Below, piece after piece: positions 18,028 through 28,025 of a stretch of DNA of 64,000 bases. The stretch spans positions 1,762,501 to 1,826,500 of the forward strand of contig NC_009515.1 in NCBI RefSeq assembly GCF_000016525.1. Direction: 5' to 3'. How positions within the stretch are numbered: the stretch's first letter is position 1; the number at the start of each line of letters is the position of its first letter. The notes under the pieces were generated by a model. It did not search any database, was not told where the DNA came from, and was given only the letters and a program-made list of their open reading frames with translations. Source of the stretch: Methanobrevibacter smithii ATCC 35061 (GTDB lineage Archaea > Methanobacteriota > Methanobacteria > Methanobacteriales > Methanobacteriaceae). Made by a program: the position numbers and the translations under genes.

Positions 18028-18780
18028 TTATGGTCTTAAACCGGATCCGCCTTGGAGAGTTATTGTTTCTCCGGAGATATAGCTTGCAGCTTCAGATGCT
18101 AAAAATAAGCAGGTTCCACCAATATCTTTTTCAGCATCACCAAATCTTTGTAATGGTATGCCTTGTATTGTTTTTTCATAAATTTCAGGATATTCTTCCC
18201 TCCACTGTTCTAATTGGGCAGTCATTACAAGAGGACATACAACATTGATGTTGATTCCGTCGCAACCCCATTCTGTTGCAGCTACTCTTGACATACCTCT
18301 GATTCCTTCTTTTGCAGCAGCATATGATGACTGTCCGTCTCTTCCAAACAATCCTGCACCAGATGCAAAGTTGATTACAGAACCTTTGCTTTCTTTAAGA
18401 TATGGATAAGCATATTTCATAAAATTAAACACTGCATATAATCCGGAGTTAATTGCTAAATCAAAGTCTTCTTTTGTATGTTCTACAAGTTTTAATCCGG
18501 ATTTGGAAGCTTGTGCATTGTTTATTAATACGTCAATTCTTCCATATTCATCAGTAATCTGTTTGATTGCATCTTTTACCTGGTCTTCATATCCGCCGTC
18601 AGCTACAATAGGCAATACTTTTACATCATATTTGTCTTCAAGTTCTTCTTTTGCTTTTAAAAGTGTGGATTCAGTTCTACCTGTAATTGCAAGGTTTGAC
18701 CCTGCTTTTGCAAATGCTGTAGCTATACCAAATCCAATTCCTTTTCCTCCACCAGTTATTATTGTTACTTTTCCACTCAT
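18028..18780 (-). CDS. Short-chain dehydrogenase/reductase
   Basis: The 250-residue protein begins MSGKVTIITGGGKGIGFG, the NAD(P)-binding TGxxxGxG loop of classical SDRs. It carries the NNA motif (VLINNAQAS), catalytic Ser in INFASGAG and the YxxxK pair in SSYAAAKEG, and ends with the GETITLQGGSG motif common in FabG-like enzymes. ATG 18780 is chosen because the family starts there. The longer frame from GTG 18837 adds a basic 19-residue stretch with no homology to the fold. No clear ribosome-binding site is seen at either start. It is a single gene between convergent and divergent neighbours. The substrate is unknown. Confidence 0.88.
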   Translation of the reverse strand: MSGKVTIITGGGKGIGFGIATAFAKAGSNLAITGRTESTLLKAKEELEDKYDVKVLPIVADGGYEDQVKDAIKQITDEYGRIDVLINNAQASKSGLKLVEHTKEDFDLAINSGLYAVFNFMKYAYPYLKESKGSVINFASGAGLFGRDGQSSYAAAKEGIRGMSRVAATEWGCDGININVVCPLVMTAQLEQWREEYPEIYEKTIQGIPLQRFGDAEKDIGGTCLFLASEAASYISGETITLQGGSGLRP

Positions 18781-19021
18781 ATCGTTGTTAATAAATACTC
18801 GCCTCTTAACATAAATATAACGAAGTATATTTATCACGATTTATAATATGCTTTTTGTATTATATAAAATTTGCTTATTGATTTTTATTAAAAGGGATTG
18901 TACTGATTTATTTTCATCAGTGGCGGATTATGTGTCTTATTTAATTTTATAGGATAAAATTTAAACATATGTTTAAAAAAAGTAGAACAATTTTATAAAA
19001 AAGTAAATTAAAAGATTTCTA

Positions 19022-19723
19022 TTAAGACTGTGTGGTGTTGTTGTCATTTGAGAAATCTGCTTTGTTTCGGTCAAAATCACCTGTAGCTTCTTTTATGGCA
19101 TTGCCGTCATGTATGATTTCAACTTTGACATGATCTATTGCTAAATATTTGGGACTGTTGTAAAATGCAAAACAGGAACCGTATTCGCTGTTGTCTACAG
19201 TATTTAACCCTTCAGTTGTAGAAGCTAATGCATTTCCATTACTGTCATAATATGTTGTTTTCAGAAGGTAACCCTGGGTATTTGACGGAAGATTGCTAAA
19301 TATAGCATTTACATTGTAATAATAATCGCTTTCCTCACCGGTTGCTGAAATATCAGTAATGGTTATTGAGATGCTGTCGGGATTGTAAAATATATTGCTG
19401 CTGAAAATAGCCAGTCCTATAATTATAATAACTATAACTGCAACAGGAATTAATATTTTGTTTTTAGGAAGGTTAAATGAAGCTTTGTCGCTAAATATTT
19501 TAGAATCCATATCATTATTTGATTTAGTTTTATCTGGAGCTTCATTAAATAATATTTCATCTGCATCTTTTTTAGGAGTTTCAGCTTCTTCAGTTTTCAT
19601 AACTTCTTTGGGAGTTTCTTCATCTGTATGATTATTGTCAACTAAAACAGAATATCCGCATTCATTACAAAATTGTGCATCATCAGGCAGTTCATTTCCA
19701 CATTTCGGACAATATTTGCTCAT
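19022..19723 (-). CDS. Zinc-ribbon membrane protein with external domain
   Basis: This 233-residue protein has an N-terminal zinc ribbon (CPKCGNEL...CNECGY), an acidic, Lys/Glu-rich linker, one transmembrane helix (about residues 91-112, ILIPVAVIVIIIIGLAIF) and an external beta-rich domain of about 115 residues. GAGGTGA precedes the ATG. This layout (cytosolic zinc ribbon, one helix, outside domain) is a common uncharacterised family in Methanobrevibacter and recurs in this window at 29029-29643 and in shorter form at 59548 and 59806. No enzymatic motif is seen; sensing or envelope maintenance would be a guess. Confidence 0.72.
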   Translation of the reverse strand: MSKYCPKCGNELPDDAQFCNECGYSVLVDNNHTDEETPKEVMKTEEAETPKKDADEILFNEAPDKTKSNNDMDSKIFSDKASFNLPKNKILIPVAVIVIIIIGLAIFSSNIFYNPDSISITITDISATGEESDYYYNVNAIFSNLPSNTQGYLLKTTYYDSNGNALASTTEGLNTVDNSEYGSCFAFYNSPKYLAIDHVKVEIIHDGNAIKEATGDFDRNKADFSNDNNTTQS

Positions 19724-19854
19724 TTTGTTTTCACCTCTATTATAAATTGAATCTGTATTAATATGTATATAATTTGTTATTGATATTTGTTTTTAAAATT
19801 TTTCGAAAAATTTATTTATTATTAATGTTTATTTTTAATTAAGAGGTTTTTTAT

Positions 19855-20400
19855 ATGGTAGAATTAAAAGGAACAAAAACTGAGGCAAACTTGAAAGCAG
19901 CTTTTGCAGGAGAGTCACAGGCACATACTAAATATGAATACTATGCAAGTCAGGCAAAAAAAGATGGCTATGTTCAGATTTCCAATATTTTTTCAGAAAC
20001 TTCACACAATGAAAAGGAACATGCTAAAATCTGGTTTAAACTATTGCATGGAGGCAGTATTCAGGATACAGCATCCAATCTTAAAGATGCGGCAGAAGGT
20101 GAAAATCATGAATGGACAAGTATGTATCCGACTTTTGCAAAAGAAGCTAGAGAAGAAGGATTTGATGAAATAGCTTACTTATTTGATGCAGTAGGAGCTA
20201 TTGAAAAAGAACACAACGAACGTTACGATGTTTTACTCAAAAAAGTTGAGGAAGGCAGCGTATTTGTAAAAGAAGAAGAAATTATCTGGATTTGCGGAAA
20301 CTGCGGACATATTTTCAAAGGAAAAGAAGCACCTGAAAAATGTCCTGTCTGCGCTCATCCAAAAGCATACTTTGAAAAAAAGGCAGATAATTATCTCTAG
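19855..20400 (+). CDS. rbr: Rubrerythrin
   Basis: The 181-residue protein has the rubrerythrin diiron four-helix bundle, with ExxH-type ligands in [29 protein letters not shown] and [14 protein letters not shown]-terminal rubredoxin-like iron site follows, CGNCGH...CPVCAHP. Rubrerythrins reduce hydrogen peroxide in the cytoplasm of anaerobes and protect oxygen-sensitive methanogenesis enzymes. AAGAGGTT precedes the ATG. It is a single gene followed by a hairpin terminator. Confidence 0.96.
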   Translation: MVELKGTKTEANLKAAFAGESQAHTKYEYYASQAKKDGYVQISNIFSETSHNEKEHAKIWFKLLHGGSIQDTASNLKDAAEGENHEWTSMYPTFAKEAREEGFDEIAYLFDAVGAIEKEHNERYDVLLKKVEEGSVFVKEEEIIWICGNCGHIFKGKEAPEKCPVCAHPKAYFEKKADNYL

Positions 20401-20430
20401 ATTTTTAAAATCTGGACTTTTTTCTTCTTT
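20399..20430 (+). terminator. Terminator after rubrerythrin
   Basis: The palindrome AGATTTT-T-AAAATCT (20399-20413) overlaps the stop codon and is followed by a T-rich run (TTTTTTCTTCTTTTTTTT). Confidence 0.65.
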
Positions 20431-20477
20431 TTTTTATTGTAAAAAGGATTTAAATTTAAAAAAAAGTTAAAATTTAG

Positions 20478-21176
20478 CTATTTGTTAATAGCTATTAATT
20501 TTTTAGCAGCTTTCATATCATTGCTGTAGATATGGCCGCTGGTGGAGTGGTAATGGATTCCTCCGAAGTTTACTTTTTCACCTAATAACTCTTTATTAAG
20601 CTCTTCTTTCATTTTAATTCCGATATATGTTATAAAAAACATATTTGAATAGAAAGCTCCAAAGATGTCGTTGGACCTGAATAAGCAGTGGATTGTTAAT
20701 TCATTGTTACGGACAATACATTGCAGGAACTGTAAACATGGAATGTCTTCACGGTCCTGATCCAATTTAGGGTCATATGTAACAGCTACTGCACGGTTAC
20801 TTCCAATTGCATGCAACATTCTTTTTTTCATCACTTCAAACTGGTCAACATCAAAATGAGCCAATATTCGGTTTGGATAAGTGTATACAAAACCCTGATC
20901 GTCACTGTTTTCAAATGACTTAACATATTCATAGAGTGCATCACTTTTAATAGGACAGCCTTCAATATCGTACTTTCCTGATTTGATTTCGTTTAGCATC
21001 ATATCAGTAGTCATATGCTGGTATTTTGCCACAAATTTCAAGTTTAACGGATCATCAATTACGTAAAAATTACCTAAACTTTCTTTTAAATGGTGGTTGC
21101 TGTCTTTATATGTTTCCTTTCCCTGGTTTAAGATTTTTTTAACAAAATCCAAATAACATTGATTGATAGATAGCAT
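20478..21176 (-). CDS. thyA: Thymidylate synthase, methanogen type
   Basis: This 232-residue protein matches the short archaeal thymidylate synthase family. The probable catalytic Cys is Cys147 in DIPCLQFLQC, followed by the conserved LFRSNDIFGAFYSNMFF block (residues about 165-181) that positions dUMP, and a C-terminal GIHYHSTSGHIYSND segment. It would methylate dUMP to dTMP, possibly with tetrahydromethanopterin rather than folate as donor, as proposed for methanogens. It is shorter than bacterial ThyA (about 264) but normal for this archaeal group. The gene is single and faces away from the large surface-protein gene. Confidence 0.88.
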   Translation of the reverse strand: MLSINQCYLDFVKKILNQGKETYKDSNHHLKESLGNFYVIDDPLNLKFVAKYQHMTTDMMLNEIKSGKYDIEGCPIKSDALYEYVKSFENSDDQGFVYTYPNRILAHFDVDQFEVMKKRMLHAIGSNRAVAVTYDPKLDQDREDIPCLQFLQCIVRNNELTIHCLFRSNDIFGAFYSNMFFITYIGIKMKEELNKELLGEKVNFGGIHYHSTSGHIYSNDMKAAKKLIAINK

Positions 21177-21488
21177 AATAAAATAATTCCTTATAATTAG
21201 TTATTTTAATTTTAGTTTCTTTTATGATATAAATTTAAATATTTTTGTTTATAAATAAATTTATAATTAGATTTATTAAAATATGCTTAATTGAAATATA
21301 GTTTACATCGCTATTTTATTTATGATGGTACTTATGTAATTATATGATAATTTTTGTATATTGCCTTTATTTTCGAAATAAATGTTATATGTGTATTTAT
21401 ATTAGTAAATCTAATGTATTATTGTATAAAATTATATTCCATATATATTTATACGATATTATAAAATTAAATTTTGGAGGAACAAAAA
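21177..21488. promoter_or_regulatory. 312-bp divergent spacer
   Basis: This AT-rich spacer separates thyA (leftward) from the surface protease gene (rightward). A TATA-like ATATATTTATACGATATT at about 21440-21458 and GGAGG at 21476-21480 serve the rightward gene. No coding sequence or clear structured RNA is seen. Confidence 0.4.
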
Positions 21489-24400
21489 GTGGTCAAATGT
21501 GTTAATAAGTCAATTGTACTTTTTTCGGTATTTTTGTTATTATTAATGATTGTTCCATCTGCTTTTGCTAGTGATGCTGTTGATAACCAGACAGTCATTA
21601 GCAGTGATGAACAGATTGAAATTTCTGCTGTTGATGACGGTGGAGTTATTTACAGTCATGGTGAAGATACTAACGTTCTTACAGGTTCTAATGATATATA
21701 TTTCAATGCATCTGCTGAAAGTGACGGGAGAGGAACACAATCCAGTCCATACAAGTACCTGCAGTATAACAGATTAACTTCAGGCTGTACTGCCCATTTC
21801 GCAGACGGTACTTATGAGCTGGATTCTAAAAAAGGAATATATTCTTCCATGACTTTCATGGGTCAGAGTGCTCAAAATACTATCATTAAGTTTAATGGTA
21901 TTGCTTTTAATGTTGGAGATGGCTATACTTTAACTTTAAAAGATTTAACATTGGATCATGCAACTGTTAAGAATTTGGGTACTGTTAGTGCAACTAATGT
22001 AATATTTAAAAACGGTGTAGCTGTTGATGATACTTCTTACGGATATGATAATGCATACGGAGGAGCTATCTACAATTATGTCAGTACTGATTATTACGGT
22101 TATGTGACTAATGTGCCTAAAAATACATTGTATAATTGTACATTTCTAAATAACAGTGCGATGTATGGGGGAGCCATTTATCTGCCTTACGGGGAATTAT
22201 CTCTTTCAAATTGTAAGTTTATTAATAACTCTGCACATTGGTTTGGCGGAGCTATAGCTTCTGATAAGGATTCTAAAATTTCTGTTGTCGGCACTGTTTT
22301 TGAAAACTGCCGTTCTGTAGATGATGCAGGAGGAGCTATTTATGCATTTTCTACTGATCTGGAAGTTAGAGACAGTACTTTTAATAATTGTTCTGCAAAC
22401 TTTGCAGGAGCTATCTGTAGTTTAAATTCTGAAATTTTAATTTCTTATTCTAATTTTACAAATAATCTTGCAAGATATGAAGGTGGAGCAGTATATAAAA
22501 TGTATGGTTCAGGAACTGTTATAAAGTCCAACTTTACTAAAAATGCTGCTTTAAACGGAGGCGCATTATTTAGCGATAACTGTACTTCTTTTGAAATTAA
22601 AAACTCTGAATTTGCATCAAATGCAGCAACAGGATTTGGAGGAGCAATATTTTCCAATGCAAATCCTAAACTTACAGTTGATGGAGTTACATTTACTGAC
22701 AATAAAGCCAGTTACAATGCCAACATGTTAAATCAGTCTAATTTCAGTCCTATTGTATCAAGCACCAATAATTACTCATTATTTGTTTACAAATCATTAT
22801 TTAATGGTACATTGCCTGCAAGATATAATTTAGCTGAAAATGGTTTTGTAACTGATGTTAAAAATCAGCAGGATTCAGGTAACTGCTGGGCATTTGCAGC
22901 ACTTGCTTCACTTGAAACCTGTGTTTTAAAAGCAAGCAATAAAACATTTAATTTTTCTGTGGAAAACATGAAAAATTTAATTGAAATGTATTCTGCCTAC
23001 GGCTGGAAAATGGAAACTAACGAGGGTGGATATAACGGAATGCCGATGGGTTATTTGGCTAGCTGGTTAGGTCCGGTTAATGCTACTTTGGATCCATTTG
23101 ATGATAAGGGAACTTTATCTCCGCTTTTAGACAGTGAAATGCATATTCAAAACATTTATGTTTTGCCTGCACGTACAAGTTACACTGATAATGATGCTAT
23201 AAAAGAAGCTATTTTAAAATACGGCGGATTATATGCTTCATATTATCACTCAGCAGGTTATCTTAATTCTAAAACTAATGCTTATTATGATCCATACACA
23301 GGTAATGGAAACCATGCAATTACTGTAGTTGGCTGGGATGACGATTATTCAAAAAATAATTTCTATACTGCTCCTGCAGGTGATGGTGCATTTATAGTTA
23401 AAAACAGCTGGGGAAGTTCCTGGGGAGATAATGGTTACTTCTACATTTCTTACTATGATAGAGTTTTATTTGCTGTAAATAAAGATAATCAGGCATTTAC
23501 CTACATTTTAAATGATACTGTAAGATACACCAAAAACTATCAGTACGATGTTGCAGGAATGACTGATTACTTAATAACCGGTAAAAAAACTGTATGGTAT
23601 AAGAATATTTATAATGCAACAGGTAATGAGGCAATTGCTGCTGTATCAACATTCTTCAATACAACTGTTGATTACGAAATTTCTATTTATGTAAATGATG
23701 TATTGCAGCTTACCCAAAACGGCAGACATGAAGGAAGCGGGTATTATACTATTCCATTAAAAGAATATGTTCCTGTAGCTGTTGGGGATATCTTCAAAAT
23801 TGTTGTAAAACTTGCAAATCCTCAAAACGGATATGCTGCTGTTCCTATTTCAGAACAACTTTCAACAACCAGATGTTATTATGCTCCAGGTGTATCATAC
23901 TTCAGTAATGACGGTAAAAAATGGACAGATTTATATGATTACTCAGCTTCAGCTTATAGCCACACATATAATTCTCAGGTAGCCTGTCTTAAAGCATTTA
24001 CTGTTGCTGATATGCAGAATACAACAGTTACTTTAAATAACATTGCTCCTAAAGTTCAGGAGTTCAGTGAAATTATAGCTACTGTAACTGACGGTAAAGG
24101 CAAAATGGCTAAAATCGGTGAAGTTATTTTCAGCATTAACGGAACTAATTATACAGCTGGTGTAGTTGACGGTGTTGCAAAGATTAATGTATACTTTGAT
24201 GAAGTTGGAGATTATGTAATTTCAGCTAACTATAAAAATAACGGATTGTATAACGGATCTTTCGTTCAAAAAACCGTCAGCGTTACCAAAACCGATGTTA
24301 ATTTAACTGCTTATATTGGCGATATTGTTTATGGTGAAAACCCTATTGTCAGTATTAATGTAACTTCAGTAGCTGGTGTTAATGTAACAGGTGATGTTGT

Positions 24401-25850
24401 TTTAACAATCAGCGGCAAAAAATATATTGTTAATGTTGTCAACGCTTTGGCTGTATTTGAAATACCTGAAATGTTGGATGCCGGAGAATATCATATTGAT
24501 GTATCTTATTTGGGCAGTGAAAAATATAATACTGCTGATGGCACTGCTGATTTTACAGTAGCTAAAAAAGAAATCACCATGAATGTAACTATAGATAAAG
24601 ATTACAGAGACATAACAGTAAATGTTAACTTGTCTGAAAAACTTGATGGAAATTTAACAGTTCTTGTAAATAATACACCTTACACATTATCTTACACTAA
24701 TGGAACAGGTTCATTAATATTTAAAAACTTAACTTATGGAAATTATACAATCAGTGCAGTTTTCACAAAAGATAACTACCAGACAGTTAATGTATCTGAA
24801 AATGTTGAAATAAACTCCATCAAAACAGTTTTAGAAGCAGAAAATGTTGTAATGTATTATAAAGACGGCACAAGATTTGCAGTTGTCCTGAGAGATATTT
24901 ACGGCAATCCGTTAGCTAATATGAATGTAACCATTTCAATAAACGGCAGAAACTATGTTAAACAAAGCGATGAAAATGGTACTGCTTCTTTAGGCCTTAA
25001 TTTGGAGAGTAAAAATTATACTGTTGTTACCACATTTGGCGGAAATTCCAAATACTTCGGAACCCGTTCAAACAATACAGTATCTATTTTATCAACACTT
25101 ATCAGTAAGGATATAGTTAAATACTACAGAAACGGTACACAGTTCTATGCAACTGTTCTGGATTTCAAGGGAAATCCGTTAGCCAATACAACTGTTATGT
25201 TTAATATAAATGGTGTATTCTACAATAAAACCACTGATGAAAATGGTACTGCTAAATTAAATATCTGGCTAAGGCCTGGAAAATATATTATTACAATATT
25301 TAATTTGGTTACTGGTGAACAGGCAGGCAATAATGTCACTGTATTGTCTAAAATTGTTGAAAATTATGACCTGGTTAAATACTATAAAAATGCTTCAAAA
25401 TTCTCAGTTAAAATCTTAGACAGTCAGGGATATCCTGTTGAAGGAACTATTGTAACATTCAACATCAACGGTGTATTTTACTACAAAGAAACTGATGCAA
25501 ATGGTATAGCCAGTTTAGCTATTAATTTAAGACCTGGAAAATATGTAATTACTACTATGTATGGTCAGTATGATGTAGGAAACAATGTTACTGTTCTGCC
25601 GACATTACAAACTAGCGATTTAAAAATGAAGTATCTTGATGGTTCAGCATTCAATGCAAGAGTTGTAGACGGTCAGGGAAATCCATTAGCTAATCAGATT
25701 GTTACATTTAATGTAAATGGTGTGTTCTATAATAAAGTTACAAATGATGAGGGTATTGCATCCTTAAACATTAGGCTAATGAAAGGGGAATACATCATTA
25801 CTTCAATATACAATGGATTTGAAACCGGAAATACAATTAAAATTCAATAA
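21489..25850 (+). CDS. Giant surface protein with beta-helix, papain-like protease and Ig-like repeats
   Basis: GTG 21489 is chosen because GGAGG (21476-21480) is 8 nt upstream and the product then starts MVKCVNKS followed by a signal peptide ending PSAFA. The 1453-residue protein has: a parallel beta-helix of Pmp/pectate-lyase type (about residues 75-415, repeated GGAIY); a papain-family C1 protease with Gln460, Cys466 (SGNCWAF), His609 (NHAITVVGWDD) and Asn639 (KNSWGSSWG); a following lectin-like region; Ig-like domains; and, from about residue 1115, four tandem repeats nearly the same as those ending the DUF3344 protein. All catalytic residues are intact. It is probably an adhesin-like protein anchored at the pseudomurein wall. 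The protease target is unknown; processing of other surface proteins or host material is inference. Confidence 0.9.
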   Translation: MVKCVNKSIVLFSVFLLLLMIVPSAFASDAVDNQTVISSDEQIEISAVDDGGVIYSHGEDTNVLTGSNDIYFNASAESDGRGTQSSPYKYLQYNRLTSGCTAHFADGTYELDSKKGIYSSMTFMGQSAQNTIIKFNGIAFNVGDGYTLTLKDLTLDHATVKNLGTVSATNVIFKNGVAVDDTSYGYDNAYGGAIYNYVSTDYYGYVTNVPKNTLYNCTFLNNSAMYGGAIYLPYGELSLSNCKFINNSAHWFGGAIASDKDSKISVVGTVFENCRSVDDAGGAIYAFSTDLEVRDSTFNNCSANFAGAICSLNSEILISYSNFTNNLARYEGGAVYKMYGSGTVIKSNFTKNAALNGGALFSDNCTSFEIKNSEFASNAATGFGGAIFSNANPKLTVDGVTFTDNKASYNANMLNQSNFSPIVSSTNNYSLFVYKSLFNGTLPARYNLAENGFVTDVKNQQDSGNCWAFAALASLETCVLKASNKTFNFSVENMKNLIEMYSAYGWKMETNEGGYNGMPMGYLASWLGPVNATLDPFDDKGTLSPLLDSEMHIQNIYVLPARTSYTDNDAIKEAILKYGGLYASYYHSAGYLNSKTNAYYDPYTGNGNHAITVVGWDDDYSKNNFYTAPAGDGAFIVKNSWGSSWGDNGYFYISYYDRVLFAVNKDNQAFTYILNDTVRYTKNYQYDVAGMTDYLITGKKTVWYKNIYNATGNEAIAAVSTFFNTTVDYEISIYVNDVLQLTQNGRHEGSGYYTIPLKEYVPVAVGDIFKIVVKLANPQNGYAAVPISEQLSTTRCYYAPGVSYFSNDGKKWTDLYDYSASAYSHTYNSQVACLKAFTVADMQNTTVTLNNIAPKVQEFSEIIATVTDGKGKMAKIGEVIFSINGTNYTAGVVDGVAKINVYFDEVGDYVISANYKNNGLYNGSFVQKTVSVTKTDVNLTAYIGDIVYGENPIVSINVTSVAGVNVTGDVVLTISGKKYIVNVVNALAVFEIPEMLDAGEYHIDVSYLGSEKYNTADGTADFTVAKKEITMNVTIDKDYRDITVNVNLSEKLDGNLTVLVNNTPYTLSYTNGTGSLIFKNLTYGNYTISAVFTKDNYQTVNVSENVEINSIKTVLEAENVVMYYKDGTRFAVVLRDIYGNPLANMNVTISINGRNYVKQSDENGTASLGLNLESKNYTVVTTFGGNSKYFGTRSNNTVSILSTLISKDIVKYYRNGTQFYATVLDFKGNPLANTTVMFNINGVFYNKTTDENGTAKLNIWLRPGKYIITIFNLVTGEQAGNNVTVLSKIVENYDLVKYYKNASKFSVKILDSQGYPVEGTIVTFNINGVFYYKETDANGIASLAINLRPGKYVITTMYGQYDVGNNVTVLPTLQTSDLKMKYLDGSAFNARVVDGQGNPLANQIVTFNVNGVFYNKVTNDEGIASLNIRLMKGEYIITSIYNGFETGNTIKIQ

Positions 25851-25880
25851 GGTTTTTTAAATAAAACCTTTTTTTCTTTT
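25849..25880 (+). terminator. Terminator after the surface protease gene
   Basis: AAGGTTTT (25849-25856) pairs with AAAACCTT (25863-25870) across a 6-nt loop, followed by a T-rich run. It begins inside the stop codon. Confidence 0.75.
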
Positions 25881-26049
25881 TTTGTTATATAATTTATTTT
25901 AAATATATGTATTTGCAATAGGAATTATCTTATTTTCAACAGTTGCTTTAAAATATTTGCAATGTCTTTAATTAAATAAGCTAATTTTTTAATAACTTAT
26001 CATTTAATTAGCTGATTTTGCAATTTAATTAATAAAAAAATTTTGACAA

Positions 26050-26090
26050 AAAATAAAAAAAAGTTAGAGTTCTTACATTATGAACTCTAA
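26050..26090 (-). terminator. Terminator of the purine permease, overlapping its stop codon
   Basis: On the minus strand a 9-bp stem TTAGAGTTC/GAACTCTAA (plus strand 26064-26072 and 26082-26090) encloses a 9-nt loop that contains the stop codon, and eight Us follow. It is a compact hairpin-U-tract terminator overlapping the coding end. Confidence 0.75.
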
Positions 26091-27473
26091 AACCATATAA
26101 ATGAATAAAAGTGCAAATAAAATCCACATTGCTTTGGATATTTCTTTTGCTTTACCGAATAAGACTTTAACAATAACAAATGCAAATACACCTGCAATAA
26201 TACCTGTTGTAATACTTTGGGTAAGTGGAGTTACAATAATGGCAGCAAGTGCAGGAATCAGATCAGAAAGATTGCCTGTATCAAGGTTTTTGTACAGTCC
26301 GCACATTAAGATACCTACAACAACAAGTGCAGGAGCTACTGCAAAGGTTGGGATGATTGTAAATATCGGTGCAAACGGAATTGCAAGCAGGAATAAAATA
26401 CCAACTACAATAGCTGTAAGACCGGTTCTTCCTCCTTCCATAATACCTGTAGAACTTTCAATGTATGTAACTACAGGTGAAGTACCTAAAACGGACCCTA
26501 TAATAGGTCCGAGTGCATCTACACTTAAAACCTTTTTAAGTCTTGGCAGTTTGCCGTTTTCATCATATCCGTCAACTTTTGTTGTAAGTGCAGTTAAGGT
26601 TCCCATTGTATCAAATAAAGAGATTACCAGAAATGTGACGGCAATGATTATAAAGTCAATAAATGCTCTTACTCCGGTAAATACTCCGCTAGCTTCTCCG
26701 AATTTAAATGCAACATTACCAAGTGATCCGCCCAGATTGCTGTTGATTATAGCTGTTGGTATTAATGACTGGTCAGGTAAAACAGGACATCCTGCCAGTT
26801 CTAAAACAACTCCGATAATGTATGTTGCAATAATTCCGATTAGAATGTTTCCTTTTACATTTTTCTTCATTAAAACCATTATGATGACAAAACAGATTAA
26901 TGCCAAAAGGTTTCCGAGAGTAAAAATAGTTGAAGCGCTTCCAAGTCCTATTAGCTGTGTGGCCCAGTTTGCATCTCCGATATTTATTACCTGTGAAGAG
27001 TATGACAGGATTCCGAGGTTGCTTAAACCTAATGCAAGGATAAATAAACCTATACCTATTGATATACCGAATCTTAAAGAGTCAGGAATTGAATAGAATA
27101 ATTTTTCACGTAGGGAAGTAAGTGAGATAACCAGAAAGATTATACCTGAGACAAAGATAGCTAAAAGTGCATATTCCCAGCTGTATCCCATAGTAAGTAC
27201 TACGGTATATGTGAAAAATGCGTTAAGACCCATTCCTGCAGCCAGTGCATATGGGTAGTTTGCTATATATCCCATCAATATTGTAGCTATTGCAGCTGAA
27301 AGTGCAGTTGCAATAAATACTCCTTGTATGTCCATTCCAGTTTCACTTAACATTGCAGGGTTTACAATTAATATGTAAGCCATAGCCAGAAAAATTGTAA
27401 TACCTGCAATGATTTCAGTTTTCACGTCTGTATTATTTTCTTTAAATTTAAAAAAAGCATCTAACTTAGACAT
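26073..27473 (-). CDS. NCS2-family purine permease (AzgA/PbuG type)
   Basis: This 466-residue membrane protein has about 13 hydrophobic segments and AzgA-family signatures: an N-terminal TEIIAGITIFLAMAYILIVN, ISLFDTMGTLTALTTK in the middle, and VTYIESSTGIMEGGRTGL, which holds residues that bind purine in this family. AzgA-type NCS2 proteins import adenine, guanine or hypoxanthine with protons. Length is typical. The gene is single, with a hairpin terminator over its stop codon. It is likely a nucleobase salvage importer; exact specificity cannot be read from sequence. Confidence 0.93.
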   Translation of the reverse strand: MSKLDAFFKFKENNTDVKTEIIAGITIFLAMAYILIVNPAMLSETGMDIQGVFIATALSAAIATILMGYIANYPYALAAGMGLNAFFTYTVVLTMGYSWEYALLAIFVSGIIFLVISLTSLREKLFYSIPDSLRFGISIGIGLFILALGLSNLGILSYSSQVINIGDANWATQLIGLGSASTIFTLGNLLALICFVIIMVLMKKNVKGNILIGIIATYIIGVVLELAGCPVLPDQSLIPTAIINSNLGGSLGNVAFKFGEASGVFTGVRAFIDFIIIAVTFLVISLFDTMGTLTALTTKVDGYDENGKLPRLKKVLSVDALGPIIGSVLGTSPVVTYIESSTGIMEGGRTGLTAIVVGILFLLAIPFAPIFTIIPTFAVAPALVVVGILMCGLYKNLDTGNLSDLIPALAAIIVTPLTQSITTGIIAGVFAFVIVKVLFGKAKEISKAMWILFALLFIYMVLEFIM

Positions 27474-27954
27474 ATTATTATCTTTTTTAAATAATGCTTT
27501 ATAAGTTTTTATATTTAAGTTCAGTTTCTTTCGGTTTTTTTAGGCTGTATATTCAAATTGTAATTTATTTTTAGCATTTATATTCATTTTTAATTTGCTT
27601 ATTTAAAATTTGTTTCATTTTCTAATTTCTTCAAAATATTCTTCGGGTTTTGTCAAAGTATTACTGGCTTTTTTTGAACAGCTTCGGGAATTGTACAATT
27701 GTGTTAAAATTAATAGAATATATTGTGTTAATATAGAGATATTCTTGTAATATTCTAATTATTATATAGTTGTCTGCAAAAATAGTATTGTTTTGTTTAA
27801 TTTTACATTTTTTAGATAAAGCTTAAATTTGTTTATCATATCAGCAATTTTCAAATGAATTTTTAGTTGTTTTTATATAAATAATATCTAAAACATGGAC
27901 AATTTATCATATCTTATAAGACAATATTACCACAAAGTATATATTACATGCTAA
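27474..27954. other. AT-rich spacer without a recognised gene
   Basis: About 480 bp between the divergent permease and wHTH genes is non-coding by inspection. It carries T-rich stretches and two GCTTCGGG/TTCTTCGGG-like segments (27644-27692) but no ORF, tRNA, or clear box C/D or H/ACA RNA that I could identify. Confidence 0.4.
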
Positions 27955-27997
27955 TATAAAATATAAAGCAAGGTGCAGATTATTAAAAATTAGGTCT
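27955..27997 (+). promoter_or_regulatory. Promoter of the wHTH regulator with 16-bp motif
   Basis: A TATA-like TATAAAATATAAAG (27957-27968) is followed by GGTGCAGATTATTAAA (27972-27987) and AGGTCT (27992-27997). The motif lies where transcription should start. The same 16 bp and AGGTCT recur in the same orientation relative to transcription at 28907-28930, upstream of the facing gene. Confidence 0.55.
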
Positions 27998-28025
27998 TAT
28001 TTTTAAAAAGCAACTTTGAAAAAAT

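Noticed and set aside
26101-27096. 331-codon plus-strand ORF opposite the purine permease
   Set aside because: It is antisense to a well-supported NCS2 permease, has no recognisable domain or ribosome-binding site, and has the skewed composition of an antisense shadow.
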